Shown in pieces: positions 8,448 through 17,382 of a stretch of 64,000 nucleotides of DNA. Numbering within the stretch: position 1 is the first letter of the stretch; each line of letters starts with the position of its first letter. This stretch comes from Pseudomonas neustonica. Its GTDB lineage: Bacteria; Pseudomonadota; Gammaproteobacteria; Pseudomonadales; Pseudomonadaceae. A program made the position numbers and the translations under genes. The notes below the pieces were generated by a model, which made no database searches, was not told the DNA's origin, and worked only from the letters and a program-made list of their open reading frames with translations. The stretch is from the NCBI RefSeq assembly GCF_003797945.1, contig NZ_RKKU01000018.1, positions 1-64,000 of the forward strand, in the 5' to 3' direction.

Positions 8448-8927
8448 TTAACTCAGGTAGCTTGCCAATGCCACGATGGCAACCTCGGCCGACTGGCTAG
8501 CACCAGACCAACTGCAAGCCAGCATCAGATTTTTGGGCAAACCAAAGTTCTCGACCTGATAACCTGCCGCGCAGTAGCCGTCAGCATCGTGCGACAGCTG
8601 CTCGAGCATTGAGCGGTGATCGGGAAAGTAACCCCACACCGGTTTACCCAGCGCACAGGCGAAACCGATCTCGAACACCGTACCCGAATCGGGCTCAGCA
8701 CCACGAAAGTTGTCGAGGTTTGCCAGCACCGCATCGGCGCGGCGGATCTTGTTGAGATTGGCCTGACAAATCCAGCTGGCCATATCCACGACGTCGGCGG
8801 GCGGTTGATCATCCAGCGGATAGAGGCCAATCAACCCGTGCTCGGCGCAGAGTTGCTTGAGATGTTCGCCACGCTCGATGGCATCCGTACAAAAAACATC
8901 AAACCCTGCCAGGTAAACCGACTTCAC
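8448..8927 (-). CDS. Nucleoside 2-deoxyribosyltransferase family protein
   Basis: A small Rossmann-like enzyme of 159 residues. It opens with MKSVYLAGFDVF and carries DSGTVFEIGFA at 80-90, where D80 and E86 correspond to the conserved acidic and nucleophilic Glu residues of N-deoxyribosyltransferases. These enzymes transfer or hydrolyse (deoxy)ribose between nucleobases. The start is a GTG at 8927 with GAGGAGAGAG just upstream. It begins 19 bp after the MobA-like gene and is probably the last gene of the molybdenum hydroxylase operon, which may point to a nucleobase-like or N-heterocyclic substrate there. Some members act only as nucleotide or nucleoside hydrolases, so the exact reaction is unsure. 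Confidence 0.7.
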   Translation of the reverse strand: MKSVYLAGFDVFCTDAIERGEHLKQLCAEHGLIGLYPLDDQPPADVVDMASWICQANLNKIRRADAVLANLDNFRGAEPDSGTVFEIGFACALGKPVWGYFPDHRSMLEQLSHDADGYCAAGYQVENFGLPKNLMLACSWSGASQSAEVAIVALASYLS

Positions 8928-8946
8928 CTACTCTCTCCTCGCTGAC

Positions 8947-9513
8947 TCAAACGTGTTCTTGCGACAGACATGCCAGCGCAGCGGCATCGTCCACGTCAAT
9001 GCAGACGCCGGGGTCTTGCACCGTCAGCACCTTAACGCAAGCGGGATAACGGCGCACAACATCACGCGCGCCAGCGTCACCCTGCACTGTGGTCAACTCG
9101 GACCAGAACGAACGACCAAATAGTACCGGGTGCCCACGCTGCCCTTGATACACCGGTACCACGATATGCTCAGGCGATGCCATGGCAGCCAGCGCCGCAA
9201 AGGTCGCAGGCTGAATCTGCGGCATATCAGCCAGCAGGACCGCCACGGCATCAACATCCGCTGACTGCAGCGCCTGAATCCCAACGACCAGACTGCTGGC
9301 CATGCCCTGTTGGCTATTGGCGTTACGCACCACCTTGACCTGCTCGGGTACGCCCAGCTCGGCGGCATCATCATCCGCTCGTAGCACCAGAGCAACCTGC
9401 GCGAAAGCGCAGAGAGCACGCTGCAAGCTAGTGGCAAGCAACGTATGGCCGTCAGGCAACAGCGCAACGCGCTTGTCACTGCCAAAGCGCCTGGATTGCC
9501 CTGCGGCCAGCAT
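8947..9513 (-). CDS. MobA-like nucleotidyltransferase (molybdenum cofactor cytidylyltransferase type)
   Basis: 188 residues of the MobA/MocA fold. The nucleotide-binding loop LAAGQSRRFGSDKR is at the very N-terminus, LLADMPQI is mid-protein with the Mg-binding Asp, and RGHPVLFG follows. In molybdenum hydroxylase operons these proteins transfer CMP to molybdopterin, giving the MCD cofactor of xanthine oxidase-family enzymes. Usually a few residues precede LAAG. Here the only ATG is at 9513, with no clear ribosome site, so the real start may be a non-ATG codon slightly upstream. The position after xdhC supports a role in cofactor maturation of the operon's own enzyme. Confidence 0.75.
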   Translation of the reverse strand: MLAAGQSRRFGSDKRVALLPDGHTLLATSLQRALCAFAQVALVLRADDDAAELGVPEQVKVVRNANSQQGMASSLVVGIQALQSADVDAVAVLLADMPQIQPATFAALAAMASPEHIVVPVYQGQRGHPVLFGRSFWSELTTVQGDAGARDVVRRYPACVKVLTVQDPGVCIDVDDAAALACLSQEHV

Positions 9514-9542
9514 CAGCCCGGCAACACGGGGTGCTGATCGGC

Positions 9543-9836
9543 TCAGGCTTGAGCGTCCAGCAGCATGACTTCACGCTCGGCGAGCAAACCCTTCAACGCT
9601 TCGCCCATGGCCTGATAATGCGGGGCCTGGCGGTGCGCCTCAATGGCCTCCATGCCGGCCCAGTGCTCAACAAACACAAATTTGTGATCTTCACTGCGAT
9701 CGTGATGCAGCACATAGCCACGGCAACCCGCCTCGGCGCGCGAAGGCTCCACGGCGTTATGCAGGATTTCGGCAACCTTGGCCGCAGCACCATCAACAGC
9801 ACGCAACACAGCAACAACAGTAATGGTATCTGACAT
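9543..9836 (-). CDS. ABM-fold putative quinol monooxygenase (YgiN-like)
   Basis: A 97-residue single-domain protein of the antibiotic biosynthesis monooxygenase superfamily. It has the usual pattern of an N-terminal beta strand (TITVVAVLRA), a central helix, EAGCRGYVLHHD, then FVFVEHW and a C-terminal helix with HYQAMGEAL. Relatives are cofactor-free dimers that oxidise quinols or similar small molecules. The ATG immediately follows the xdhC stop (TAG-ATG), so translation is likely coupled. In this operon it might act on a product of the hydroxylase or protect against quinones. That is inference. Confidence 0.75.
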   Translation of the reverse strand: MSDTITVVAVLRAVDGAAAKVAEILHNAVEPSRAEAGCRGYVLHHDRSEDHKFVFVEHWAGMEAIEAHRQAPHYQAMGEALKGLLAEREVMLLDAQA

Positions 9837-11021
9837 CTAATAAGTCTCGGTGCGAAGTAATGGGTCAGCTTGCTGCTCAGCGTCGGCGGCAACCTGATGA
9901 TAGTGAGTAGGTGAAACATCATGAATCGATGACGTGCGCCCCTTGAGCATGCCGCCCTGGCGACCATTGAACACCGCTGTCATCTCGCCAAGAATCGCCA
10001 TGGCGACGGACTCTGGCGTATCGCCGCCAAGATCCAGACCGATAGGGTAATACAAACGCTCAAGCCCGGGTGCAACGCTACGCTCAGCTGTCATCTCCCG
10101 CAATAACCGTTCAGTACGGTCGCGCGGCCCAAGTTGGCCAATGTAGACCGCCTCCGAGGCCAGGGCACAGGCTAACCAGTGGGCATCCTGTTGCAGACTG
10201 TGGGTCATGACCGCTACCGCTGCACCTTGCAGCAGAGGTAACGGATCAAAGCGGTCGGTTAACTGGCCATGCAGCACCTGGTCTGCGTCGGGGAAGCGAC
10301 TGTCACGGGCAAAATGCGCGCGGCTATCGATGACAGTTACGTGCCAGCCCAACAACTTGGCCATGCGCACCAAGGGCTGTGCATCGTGACCACCGCCAAA
10401 AATAACCAGTCGCCGTGCGGGCGCGAGATACTCGACCAATACCTGCACCTCGCTGCCTGCCTGCTGAAAACGGTGCAGACTGGTCCCGCGCTCGACCAAA
10501 GCCTGCTGCAGCGCCTGCTGCACGGGCGCCTGCAAGGCTTGCGGCAGCTGCCCCTCCAGACCGCCATCAGGGTTCAACAGTTGGCGCTGCCCCAGGTCTG
10601 GCGAAGCACTCACCAGGGTTGCCAGTGCCCTGCCCTCACCATCCGCCTGCAGCGCGCGCAAGCCGCGCAACAACACGCGTCCAGCGGGAGCATCTATACG
10701 CTCGAAGAGAATATGCACCTTGCCGTTACAGCCAAGCCCGAAGCTGACGGCAACATCGCCGTCCTCCTCGTCATCGGCCGTGCTATAGCTGCGCAGTGCC
10801 GGTCCGCTCTCGGTAAGCCACCATGCGGTGCGCGCCACCTCGCTCTCCAGACAGCCACCACTGATGGTGCCTTCAGTCTGTCCCAGCGCGGTAATCAGCA
10901 TGCGCGCGCCGGGCCGTCGATAGGCGGAGCCCTCAACTTTGACCACGGTGGCCAGCACGGCTTCTTCACCCTGCTCGGCAACCGCATCAACGGCTCGCAA
11001 CAATTGCTCAACTGCAGCCAC
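9837..11021 (-). CDS. xdhC: XdhC-family molybdenum cofactor insertion chaperone
   Basis: 394 residues. The N-terminal XdhC/CoxI domain (about 1-100) carries EGSAYRRPGARM and SGGCLES. A C-terminal Rossmann-like domain follows, with VIFGGGHDAQPL. XdhC proteins bind molybdopterin, promote its sulfuration and insert it into xanthine oxidase-type apoenzymes. It lies 38 bp downstream of the cytochrome gene and is followed without a gap by the ABM gene. A paired chaperone and MobA-like protein in the same operon are standard for bacterial molybdenum hydroxylases. The symbol reflects the family, not proof that the client is xanthine dehydrogenase. Confidence 0.85.
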   Translation of the reverse strand: MAAVEQLLRAVDAVAEQGEEAVLATVVKVEGSAYRRPGARMLITALGQTEGTISGGCLESEVARTAWWLTESGPALRSYSTADDEEDGDVAVSFGLGCNGKVHILFERIDAPAGRVLLRGLRALQADGEGRALATLVSASPDLGQRQLLNPDGGLEGQLPQALQAPVQQALQQALVERGTSLHRFQQAGSEVQVLVEYLAPARRLVIFGGGHDAQPLVRMAKLLGWHVTVIDSRAHFARDSRFPDADQVLHGQLTDRFDPLPLLQGAAVAVMTHSLQQDAHWLACALASEAVYIGQLGPRDRTERLLREMTAERSVAPGLERLYYPIGLDLGGDTPESVAMAILGEMTAVFNGRQGGMLKGRTSSIHDVSPTHYHQVAADAEQQADPLLRTETY

Positions 11022-11059
11022 TCAATGCCTCCTGCCAGCAAAAACCGATAGCACGCTGA

Positions 11060-12286
11060 TCAATGCCCGGTATTACCGCGCTTGGCGGCAACCTGTTCGG
11101 CGCTAACGCTGCCGCCGCTCTGACCGAAGTGCTGCAGCACAAAGCTGCTGACCGCGGCCAGCTCAGGATCGCTGTAGTTCTCGGCAAAACGTGGCATACG
11201 CTGGTCAACCTGCTGCTCCGGGTTGCTGTGTCCGGTGAGCAAAATACCTAACAGGTTGGTAGCCGCCGGATCATTCACCGTTTTCAGCCCCGCGAGTGAT
11301 GCAATCGGGCTTTGCGTGCCCTTACCATCCCAGCGGTGACAGCTGGCGCAAGAGTCGGCAAACACCTTGCTGCCCAGCCCGGCTTCTTCAGCGGTCGGCA
11401 TGCTCAGCTGCTTCACCTCAGGACGGGCAACACCCGCGCTTTGTGGCTCAGTCGAGAGCAGGTAGGTTGCCATCGCAGACAGATCGCTCTGTTCCAGATG
11501 ACGCAGGCTATTGCTCACCACTTCACCCATGGGGCCAGCAGCGACGCCTTTTCCTGCCGCATGGCCTTTGCTGAAGTAACTCACCAGCTCAGCCTCGCTC
11601 CAGGCACCTATGCCATGCACCTCATCCGAACTGATGTTGTAGGCTTGCCAGTCCTGAACCAGGTTGCCAGCCAGTGGCTGACTGCTGTCCAGAGCCTGGA
11701 ACAGGTTACGTGGCGTGTGACACTCGGCGCAGTGGCCCGGCCCCTGAACCAGATAAGCACCGCGGTTCCACTGCTCGGACTGATCTGCCTCAGGTTCAAA
11801 GCGCTCGTCATCCAGAAACAGCATATTCCAGAAAATCATGCCCCAGCGCTGGTTGAACGGAAAAGACAGAGTGTTTTCCGGCGGCGTGTTCTTGACCGGC
11901 TCAAGACTCGATAGATAGGCCTTGATCGCCAGCACCTCATCTTCTGGCATCAGCGTATAGGAGGTGTAGGGAAAGGCCGGATAGTAGTGCTTGCCGTCCT
12001 TGCCGACGCCCGAATGCAGCGCCCTGACGAAGTCTTCATCGCTCCAGCTGCCGATACCGGTCTCTTCATCCGGTGTGATATTGGGTGAATACAACGAGCC
12101 AAAGGGCAATTTGAATTCAACGCCACCGGCGAAGGGCTTACCGCCGGACGTGGTGTGACACGCTACACAGTCGGCGGCGTCGGTCAGGTACTTGCCCCGC
12201 TCGATCAGATCCGCGTCAGCCGCGAGTGCGGTGCTCGAAAATCCGGCGAATCCAAGACCCATTACAACTAATTGAGTAAAACGCAT
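11060..12286 (-). CDS. Triheme c-type cytochrome subunit of a molybdenum dehydrogenase
   Basis: 408 residues. A signal peptide ends near ALA (20-22), and three CXXCH haem sites follow at 40-44 (CVACH), 186-190 (CAECH) and 313-317 (CASCH). This is the layout of the cytochrome subunits of membrane-associated alcohol, gluconate and aldehyde dehydrogenases. It should take electrons from the hydroxylase in the periplasm and pass them to ubiquinone or a terminal oxidase. AAGGAG overlaps the stop of the upstream subunit gene, so translation is coupled. No C-terminal membrane anchor is visible. Confidence 0.88.
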   Translation of the reverse strand: MRFTQLVVMGLGFAGFSSTALAADADLIERGKYLTDAADCVACHTTSGGKPFAGGVEFKLPFGSLYSPNITPDEETGIGSWSDEDFVRALHSGVGKDGKHYYPAFPYTSYTLMPEDEVLAIKAYLSSLEPVKNTPPENTLSFPFNQRWGMIFWNMLFLDDERFEPEADQSEQWNRGAYLVQGPGHCAECHTPRNLFQALDSSQPLAGNLVQDWQAYNISSDEVHGIGAWSEAELVSYFSKGHAAGKGVAAGPMGEVVSNSLRHLEQSDLSAMATYLLSTEPQSAGVARPEVKQLSMPTAEEAGLGSKVFADSCASCHRWDGKGTQSPIASLAGLKTVNDPAATNLLGILLTGHSNPEQQVDQRMPRFAENYSDPELAAVSSFVLQHFGQSGGSVSAEQVAAKRGNTGH

Positions 12287-12298
12287 TGGCCTGTCTCC

Positions 12299-14482
12299 TT
12301 AAACCGGGTAATAGCCGGCACGGCTTAGTGGTAGACGACGCAGACGCGTCCCGGATGCAGCATGCAACGCATTGACCAGAGCTGGTCCAATCAGCGCGGT
12401 ACCGGTCTCACCGACGCCGCCCGGCGCCTCCAGGCTAGGCACTATGTGGACCTCAACCCCGGGCGCCTCGCTGATGCGCAGCTGGCGGTAATTGTTGAAG
12501 TTGCTCTGCTGGACGACGCCCTGCTCAATCAGAATTTCATTGAACATCGAGGCTGACAGACCAAACAGGGTTCCGCCCTCGATCTGCGCGTGCACCGAGG
12601 TCGGGTTAGTCACCAGACCGCAGTCGATAGCACTCACCAGACGAGTGATGCGGATTGCCTTGTCGCCGCGCATTTCCATTTCCACCACGGTCGCCACGTA
12701 GCTGCCAAACACCGCACTCACCGCAACACCTCGGCCACGACCGGCCGGCAACGCGCTCCCCCAATCCGCCTTTTCGGCAGCCAAACGCAATACGGCCTGG
12801 GCACGGGGCTGCTCAGACATCAGACTCAAGCGGTATTCGACCGGATCAGCACCCGCGTTCAGCGCCAACTCGTCGATAAAGCACTCCAGCGCGTAGGTGC
12901 TACGCAACGGACCCACGCCGCGCCACCAGGACACCGGGATGACCTTGGGCTCTTCACGCACATAATTGACCAGCAGATTCTGCAGCGAGTAGATAGGCTC
13001 AATGGCCACCTCGACCGCATCGGCGTCGATACCGCTCTCAGGCAGACTACCCATATAGCGACCCAGTACCGATGCGCCAGCAATCCGGTGTTGCCAGCCA
13101 ACCGGTTTGCCATCGGCGTCCAGGGCGGCGGTCAGTCGATCCGCATACTGTGGCCGATAAAGATCGTGGGTCATGTCTTCTTCACGACTCCAGATCAACT
13201 TGATCGGGTAGCTGACATGGCGCGCCACATCCACTGCCTGGGTGATAAAGTCATAATCCAGCCGGCGGCCAAAAGCGCCGCCAATCAGCTGGTTATTCAC
13301 AATGATCTTGTCCGCCGGCAGACCACTGATTTTGGCTGCGGTCTGCTGCGCAAAGACCGGCACCTGAGTACCTACCCAAAGCTCGCAGGCGTCCGGGCGT
13401 ACATGCACGACACAGGTCATGGGCTCAAGCGGCGAATGCGACAGGAACGCCTGTTCGTACACCGCCTCAAACTGACTGGCAGCGCCCTCGAGTGCTTTGG
13501 CGATATCGCCCGTACTATGGGCAACCACACCATCGCGCGAGCTGGCTTGTAGCAGAGCGTCATCCAGCTGAGCTGAATTGATGCTGGCGTGCTCGCCCAG
13601 ATCCCACTCGACCTTGAGCGCCTTCAGTCCCTTTTGACAGGCCCAGTAATTACTCGCCGTAACCGCTACGGCATTATCCAGCTTGATCACGTCACGCACG
13701 CCCGGCACCTTCTTGGCATCAGAGGCATCCAAGCTACTCAGGGTGCCGCCGTAAACCGGGCAGGTCAGCGTAGAAGCAATCAGCATGTCCGGCACGCTCA
13801 GATCGATCGTGAACTGCGCCTTGCCGTTGACCTTGTTGGGGGTATCTATGCGCGGTGCCGCGGTGCCCAGCAGGATGAACTGCTCAGGTGTTTTCAACAC
13901 CACCTCGGTTGGCAGCGGCAGCTCGCTGGCAGCATCGACCAGTTCGCCGTAACCCAGTTTCTGGTCCGCAGGCCCGAAGACTTCGCCATTGCTGGCGTGG
14001 CACTGCGACGCTTCAACGCCCCAGCGCGTTGCGGCCGCCTGAATCAGTAGCAGACGCGCCGTTGCACCCGCTTCGCGCAGCGGCTTCCAGGAGTGGCGGG
14101 TCGAAGTAGAGCCGCCAGTCGCCTGAAACTGCATCAGTGAGTCGGCATAGAGCTCGCTATCCGGTGGCGCATCTTCGATGGTGACGGCACTCAGGGGCAC
14201 TTCCAGCTCTTCTGCAACCATCATCGCAATGCCGGTGTGCGCGCCTTGGCCCATCTCGATCTTGGGCGAAATAACAGTTACCAGACCGTCATGCCCTACC
14301 CGCACATAGGCGCCATAAGCGCGGGGCGACTGATCACCCAATCGGCCAGCCGCGGTGGCCTCGGCAGCTACGCTGCGGGGTGTAAACGCAGGTAGCCAGG
14401 TGCTCAGCACCAAACCACCCAATGCTGCACTTGACCCTTTCAGGAAGCCACGCCGTGAGACTGCAAATGTCGATTTACCCAT
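12299..14482 (-). CDS. Molybdopterin-binding subunit of a xanthine oxidase-family dehydrogenase (IorB-like), Tat-exported
   Basis: 727 residues. The N-terminus has a twin-arginine signal (SRRGFLKG at 9-16, then a hydrophobic stretch). The rest is the large molybdenum subunit of the IorB type. Molybdopterin-contact segments are visible (GQGAHTGIAMMVAEEL near 90, GGAFGRRL, and the late PGGVGETGTALIGPAL with the catalytic Glu). Known members oxidise isoquinoline, nicotinate or aldehydes by hydroxylation with water. The enzyme folds with its cofactor in the cytoplasm and is exported with the small subunit. GAGGAG precedes the ATG. The substrate is not deducible from sequence alone. Confidence 0.88.
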   Translation of the reverse strand: MGKSTFAVSRRGFLKGSSAALGGLVLSTWLPAFTPRSVAAEATAAGRLGDQSPRAYGAYVRVGHDGLVTVISPKIEMGQGAHTGIAMMVAEELEVPLSAVTIEDAPPDSELYADSLMQFQATGGSTSTRHSWKPLREAGATARLLLIQAAATRWGVEASQCHASNGEVFGPADQKLGYGELVDAASELPLPTEVVLKTPEQFILLGTAAPRIDTPNKVNGKAQFTIDLSVPDMLIASTLTCPVYGGTLSSLDASDAKKVPGVRDVIKLDNAVAVTASNYWACQKGLKALKVEWDLGEHASINSAQLDDALLQASSRDGVVAHSTGDIAKALEGAASQFEAVYEQAFLSHSPLEPMTCVVHVRPDACELWVGTQVPVFAQQTAAKISGLPADKIIVNNQLIGGAFGRRLDYDFITQAVDVARHVSYPIKLIWSREEDMTHDLYRPQYADRLTAALDADGKPVGWQHRIAGASVLGRYMGSLPESGIDADAVEVAIEPIYSLQNLLVNYVREEPKVIPVSWWRGVGPLRSTYALECFIDELALNAGADPVEYRLSLMSEQPRAQAVLRLAAEKADWGSALPAGRGRGVAVSAVFGSYVATVVEMEMRGDKAIRITRLVSAIDCGLVTNPTSVHAQIEGGTLFGLSASMFNEILIEQGVVQQSNFNNYRQLRISEAPGVEVHIVPSLEAPGGVGETGTALIGPALVNALHAASGTRLRRLPLSRAGYYPV

Positions 14483-14494
14483 TAGCTATTCTCC

Positions 14495-14947
14495 TCAGGC
14501 TTGGCCGATGTCTTTGATCGCGGCACGAATACGGGTGTAAGTGCCGCAGCGGCAGATATTGCCTGCCATGCCGGCGTCGATATCCGCATCACTCGGAGAC
14601 GGGTTATGTTGCAGCAGCGCCGTGGCCGACATGATCTGACCAGACTGGCAGTAACCACATTGCACCACCTCGTGTTCCAGCCAGGCCTGCTGGACCTTGG
14701 CACCAACCGCATTCTCGGCAATGGCTTCGATGGTTGTCACCGACTTGCCAGCAACGGAGCCAACTGGCAGCACGCAGGAACGCACAGCTTCGCCATCAAG
14801 GTGCACGGTACAGGCGCCACATTGGGCGATACCGCAGCCAAACTTGGTTCCGGTTAGCCCCAGCACATCGCGTAACACCCATAGCAAGGGGGTATCGTCC
14901 GGAACATCGAGTTGGTGTTGCTCACCATTAATGGTCAACAGATTCAT
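14495..14947 (-). CDS. 2Fe-2S subunit of the molybdenum dehydrogenase (IorA-like)
   Basis: 150 residues with both expected iron-sulfur sets. The plant-ferredoxin-like cluster uses C38, C43, C46 and C58, and the second cluster uses C97, C100, C132 and C134. It transfers electrons from the molybdenum centre to the cytochrome subunit. It is first in the operon, lacks its own signal peptide and would be carried through the Tat pathway by its partner. GAGG lies 7 nt before the ATG. Confidence 0.9.
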   Translation of the reverse strand: MNLLTINGEQHQLDVPDDTPLLWVLRDVLGLTGTKFGCGIAQCGACTVHLDGEAVRSCVLPVGSVAGKSVTTIEAIAENAVGAKVQQAWLEHEVVQCGYCQSGQIMSATALLQHNPSPSDADIDAGMAGNICRCGTYTRIRAAIKDIGQA

Positions 14948-15278
14948 AAAGACCTCATCACGGCACGGAATTAATTATTTTGTTTATACACTCTAGCAGC
15001 TGGATCACCACGAGGCGCGATCCGAAGCTGGCTAGTACAGTCACTTTTATCTCAACGTCGAGACAATGAAAGCGCACATAGGCAGCAACATTCATTCGTA
15101 TGACGTCGAAGTATGGAAAATAAGAGTAGCGTTAATTGCAGGCGGGGCGGTAGAACAATACCCCAAAGCTCTGTGACCTTGGGGAGAAACGCGTGAAGTC
15201 CGTGACTAATTCATGCTGAACAGAAGGACGCGACGGAGGCAGGAAAACCGCACGACACGGTGCGGTTTTCCTGAATAC
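14948..15278. other. Promoter region of the molybdenum dehydrogenase operon
   Basis: A 331-bp gap. The part next to the operon (14970-15000) is AT-rich and reads on the minus strand GTGTATAAACAAAATAATTAA, a plausible promoter -10 area. The far end holds a stem-loop terminator of the phosphoesterase gene. I see no further gene or clear operator. Confidence 0.4.
15241..15272 (-). terminator. Terminator-like perfect inverted repeat
   Basis: AGGAAAACCGCAC (15241-15253) and GTGCGGTTTTCCT (15260-15272) form a perfect 13-bp stem with a 6-nt loop, 6 bp past the end of the phosphoesterase gene. The T-run is inside the stem, so terminator strength is uncertain. Confidence 0.65.
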
Positions 15279-17195
15279 TCAGCGCACGATAAGTGCGTAA
15301 GCGCCGTCCTTTTGCAGACGAGCCCATGCATACCCGGCACCTACCGTAACCATACCGGCGGCCGTCTCACAACTTTGCGGAACGTCCGCCGGCAGGTCAG
15401 TCAAATAACTGCTGTCATAGCTGGCCGCACTGATACAGTCTGCCGCTACAACAGGATCCCATCCTTCTGTCTCGGTATTCCAGCGCCCAAGGGTCAAACT
15501 CTCTGCTTCCGCCACAGCCGGTAAATTGAACTGCAGGACAAAGTCGTCGCCGCGGGCATCGTCATCCAATATCGAGTTGCTGTTTACGCGATCGTTCGGG
15601 AGCGTCACCGGTTGCTTGCCCCTCTCGCTGCCATCACCAAAACTACCGGCAAAACCAACGTCAGCCTGGATATTCTTCATAACACCTTTAGCGCTGCTGT
15701 AAGTACCATCCTGCCCCTGGATTCCGCTGACGATCAGCACATCAGACTCGGCACCCTCGTAAGGGGGAACCCAACTCAAGGAAACCTGTTTTTTCAGATC
15801 GATAGTGGTTTCACGAATCTCGACTTCCTCGTCAGCAGTACCCTGATTGATCAAGCGCACACGCTGGCTGTTGTTCAGATTAGGTGAGTAACTTGCGTGC
15901 GGTATGTGCAGGTAACGGAAATAGCGAGCCGCCAGCTCAGCATTGCTTTTTGCCGTGGATACACCGGGCTCAAAATTAGTGGTTCTGGTACGCGTATCGT
16001 AGCGGTTGAAAATTGCATTTTCACCATCAAGAATACGTGCCGAAAAACCATTAGCCGAGACGCAGGCACTCGTGCGATAGCTTTTGTCGTGCGTCATATT
16101 AAGCTGATTACTGGCCGGAATACTGGAGGGGTAAACGATCTTGTCACAGCGCTCAGCCGTGCGCGTAAAACGGTCTATCAACTTCCAATCAGGCTGCGCC
16201 AGCTCACGCATACCATCCTCGTTACGCGTAATAGTATGAGCTTCATAGTAAGAGCGGTAATCAACCAGGTCGCCTTCGAAGCTCAGGATGGATGCGTTTA
16301 CATCCAATGACCCAGAACTACCGTCGTTGATCTTGACCATGAGCATGCTCTGGATCAGTTCGCTCTCGCCATAGCGCGAGTCGTAACCCTTATAAGAAGC
16401 GCTGCCACTGACCAGCTCTGTGTAATGCCCACCGTAATAACCGGATACCAGGCTGCGCAGATACTGGTGCTCGTGCCCCGCTACATAGATCACGTCGTTA
16501 TCGGCGAACAACTGTCGGTAATCGCTATGCACCAGCAAAAACTGCTGATCGCCTTCAGACGTATCGTAAGCCTCTACTACCCGCTCTCGAATATTGCCGT
16601 AGCGCGAGCCCACCATGGTGTTATGGGTAGACACAATAATATGATCGACCTGATCGCGATAAGTCTCAATCATTTCGCGCGTGAAGTCGTAGGTGAAGGG
16701 CAACTGCCCATAAGAGAGCGTGATAATAAGCACGTTACCGCGAACAACGGCCTAGTTCTTGTCGCGCTGCCCGGTCATTTGAATGGCATCGGCCGGAATC
16801 AGATCGCTGACGTTGTCGTACCAATCCTGGTCAGTGCCCTTGATGTCATGATTACCCTGCAGCGGCAGCATGACAAAGTCGTCACGATAATCATCCACCA
16901 CGCTGCGCCACTGCGCGTACTCTGCTGGCGTAGCCTCTTCTGACAAATCACCAACCAACAGCAGCAGATCAACATCTTGCTCGCGATAAAACTCCATCAG
17001 CGCGCGCATTGGCATAATCGACGAATTCTGACCACCGCCCTGGGTATCAGGAATGACACCAACCCGCAGCGCGGCCTGCACCGCTGGCGGCGCTGGCTGG
17101 CTGACATTTTCATCATTGTCGCTACTGCTGGAGGACAGACAACCGGTCAGCAAACCTCCGGCAGCCAAACAAATAAATCCCGTTCGAATAAACAT
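15279..17195 (-). pseudogene. Metallophosphoesterase lipoprotein gene interrupted by an in-frame amber codon
   Basis: One frame of 639 codons, continuous except for a TAG at 16752-16754 (codon 148). The N-terminus is a lipoprotein signal (lipobox LLTGC near residue 19), then a calcineurin-like phosphoesterase begins: GVIPDTQGGG, LLVGDLSEE and GNHD lie before the stop, while FLLVHSDYR and the metal-binding GHEHQY lie after it. A long C-terminal beta-rich domain of unknown role follows. Neither half has the full metal site. AAGGGA precedes the ATG at 17195. The sequence after the stop resumes as AVVRGNV with no shift, so a single base change, perhaps from a Tyr codon (TAT/TAC to TAG), explains the break. 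Read-through or a sequencing error are alternatives. Confidence 0.8.
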
Positions 17196-17343
17196 CTTAA
17201 TTCCCTTTCAGACTGCGTTTATAGAGTCTGGAAGGCTATGAGATGCGTGTGAGAGGCCCGAGACAGAGCGGTTACATTACGATGGCGAGATGTAACAGGA
17301 TAATTCAAAAAGATTACTGCTCAGCGTACATTGGAGGGCAAGA

Positions 17344-17376
17344 TCACCCTGGCACGCTCTTGCTGCGCCAGGGTGA
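17344..17376 (-). terminator. Stem-loop after amn
   Basis: TCACCCTGGC (17344-17353) pairs perfectly with GCCAGGGTGA (17367-17376), 13-nt loop, 6 bp downstream of the amn stop. No T-run follows on the minus strand. Confidence 0.5.
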
Positions 17377-17382
17377 CGTATT

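Noticed and set aside
12590-13552. 320-codon plus-strand frame opposite the molybdopterin subunit gene
   Set aside because: Composition is His/Arg/Gln-rich, typical of the antisense of a GC-skewed gene, and the opposite strand holds a fully motif-supported gene.
16752-16754. TAG read as pyrrolysine or programmed recoding
   Set aside because: No pyl genes or recoding structure is visible and the lineage is not known to use pyrrolysine. A nonsense mutation is simpler.
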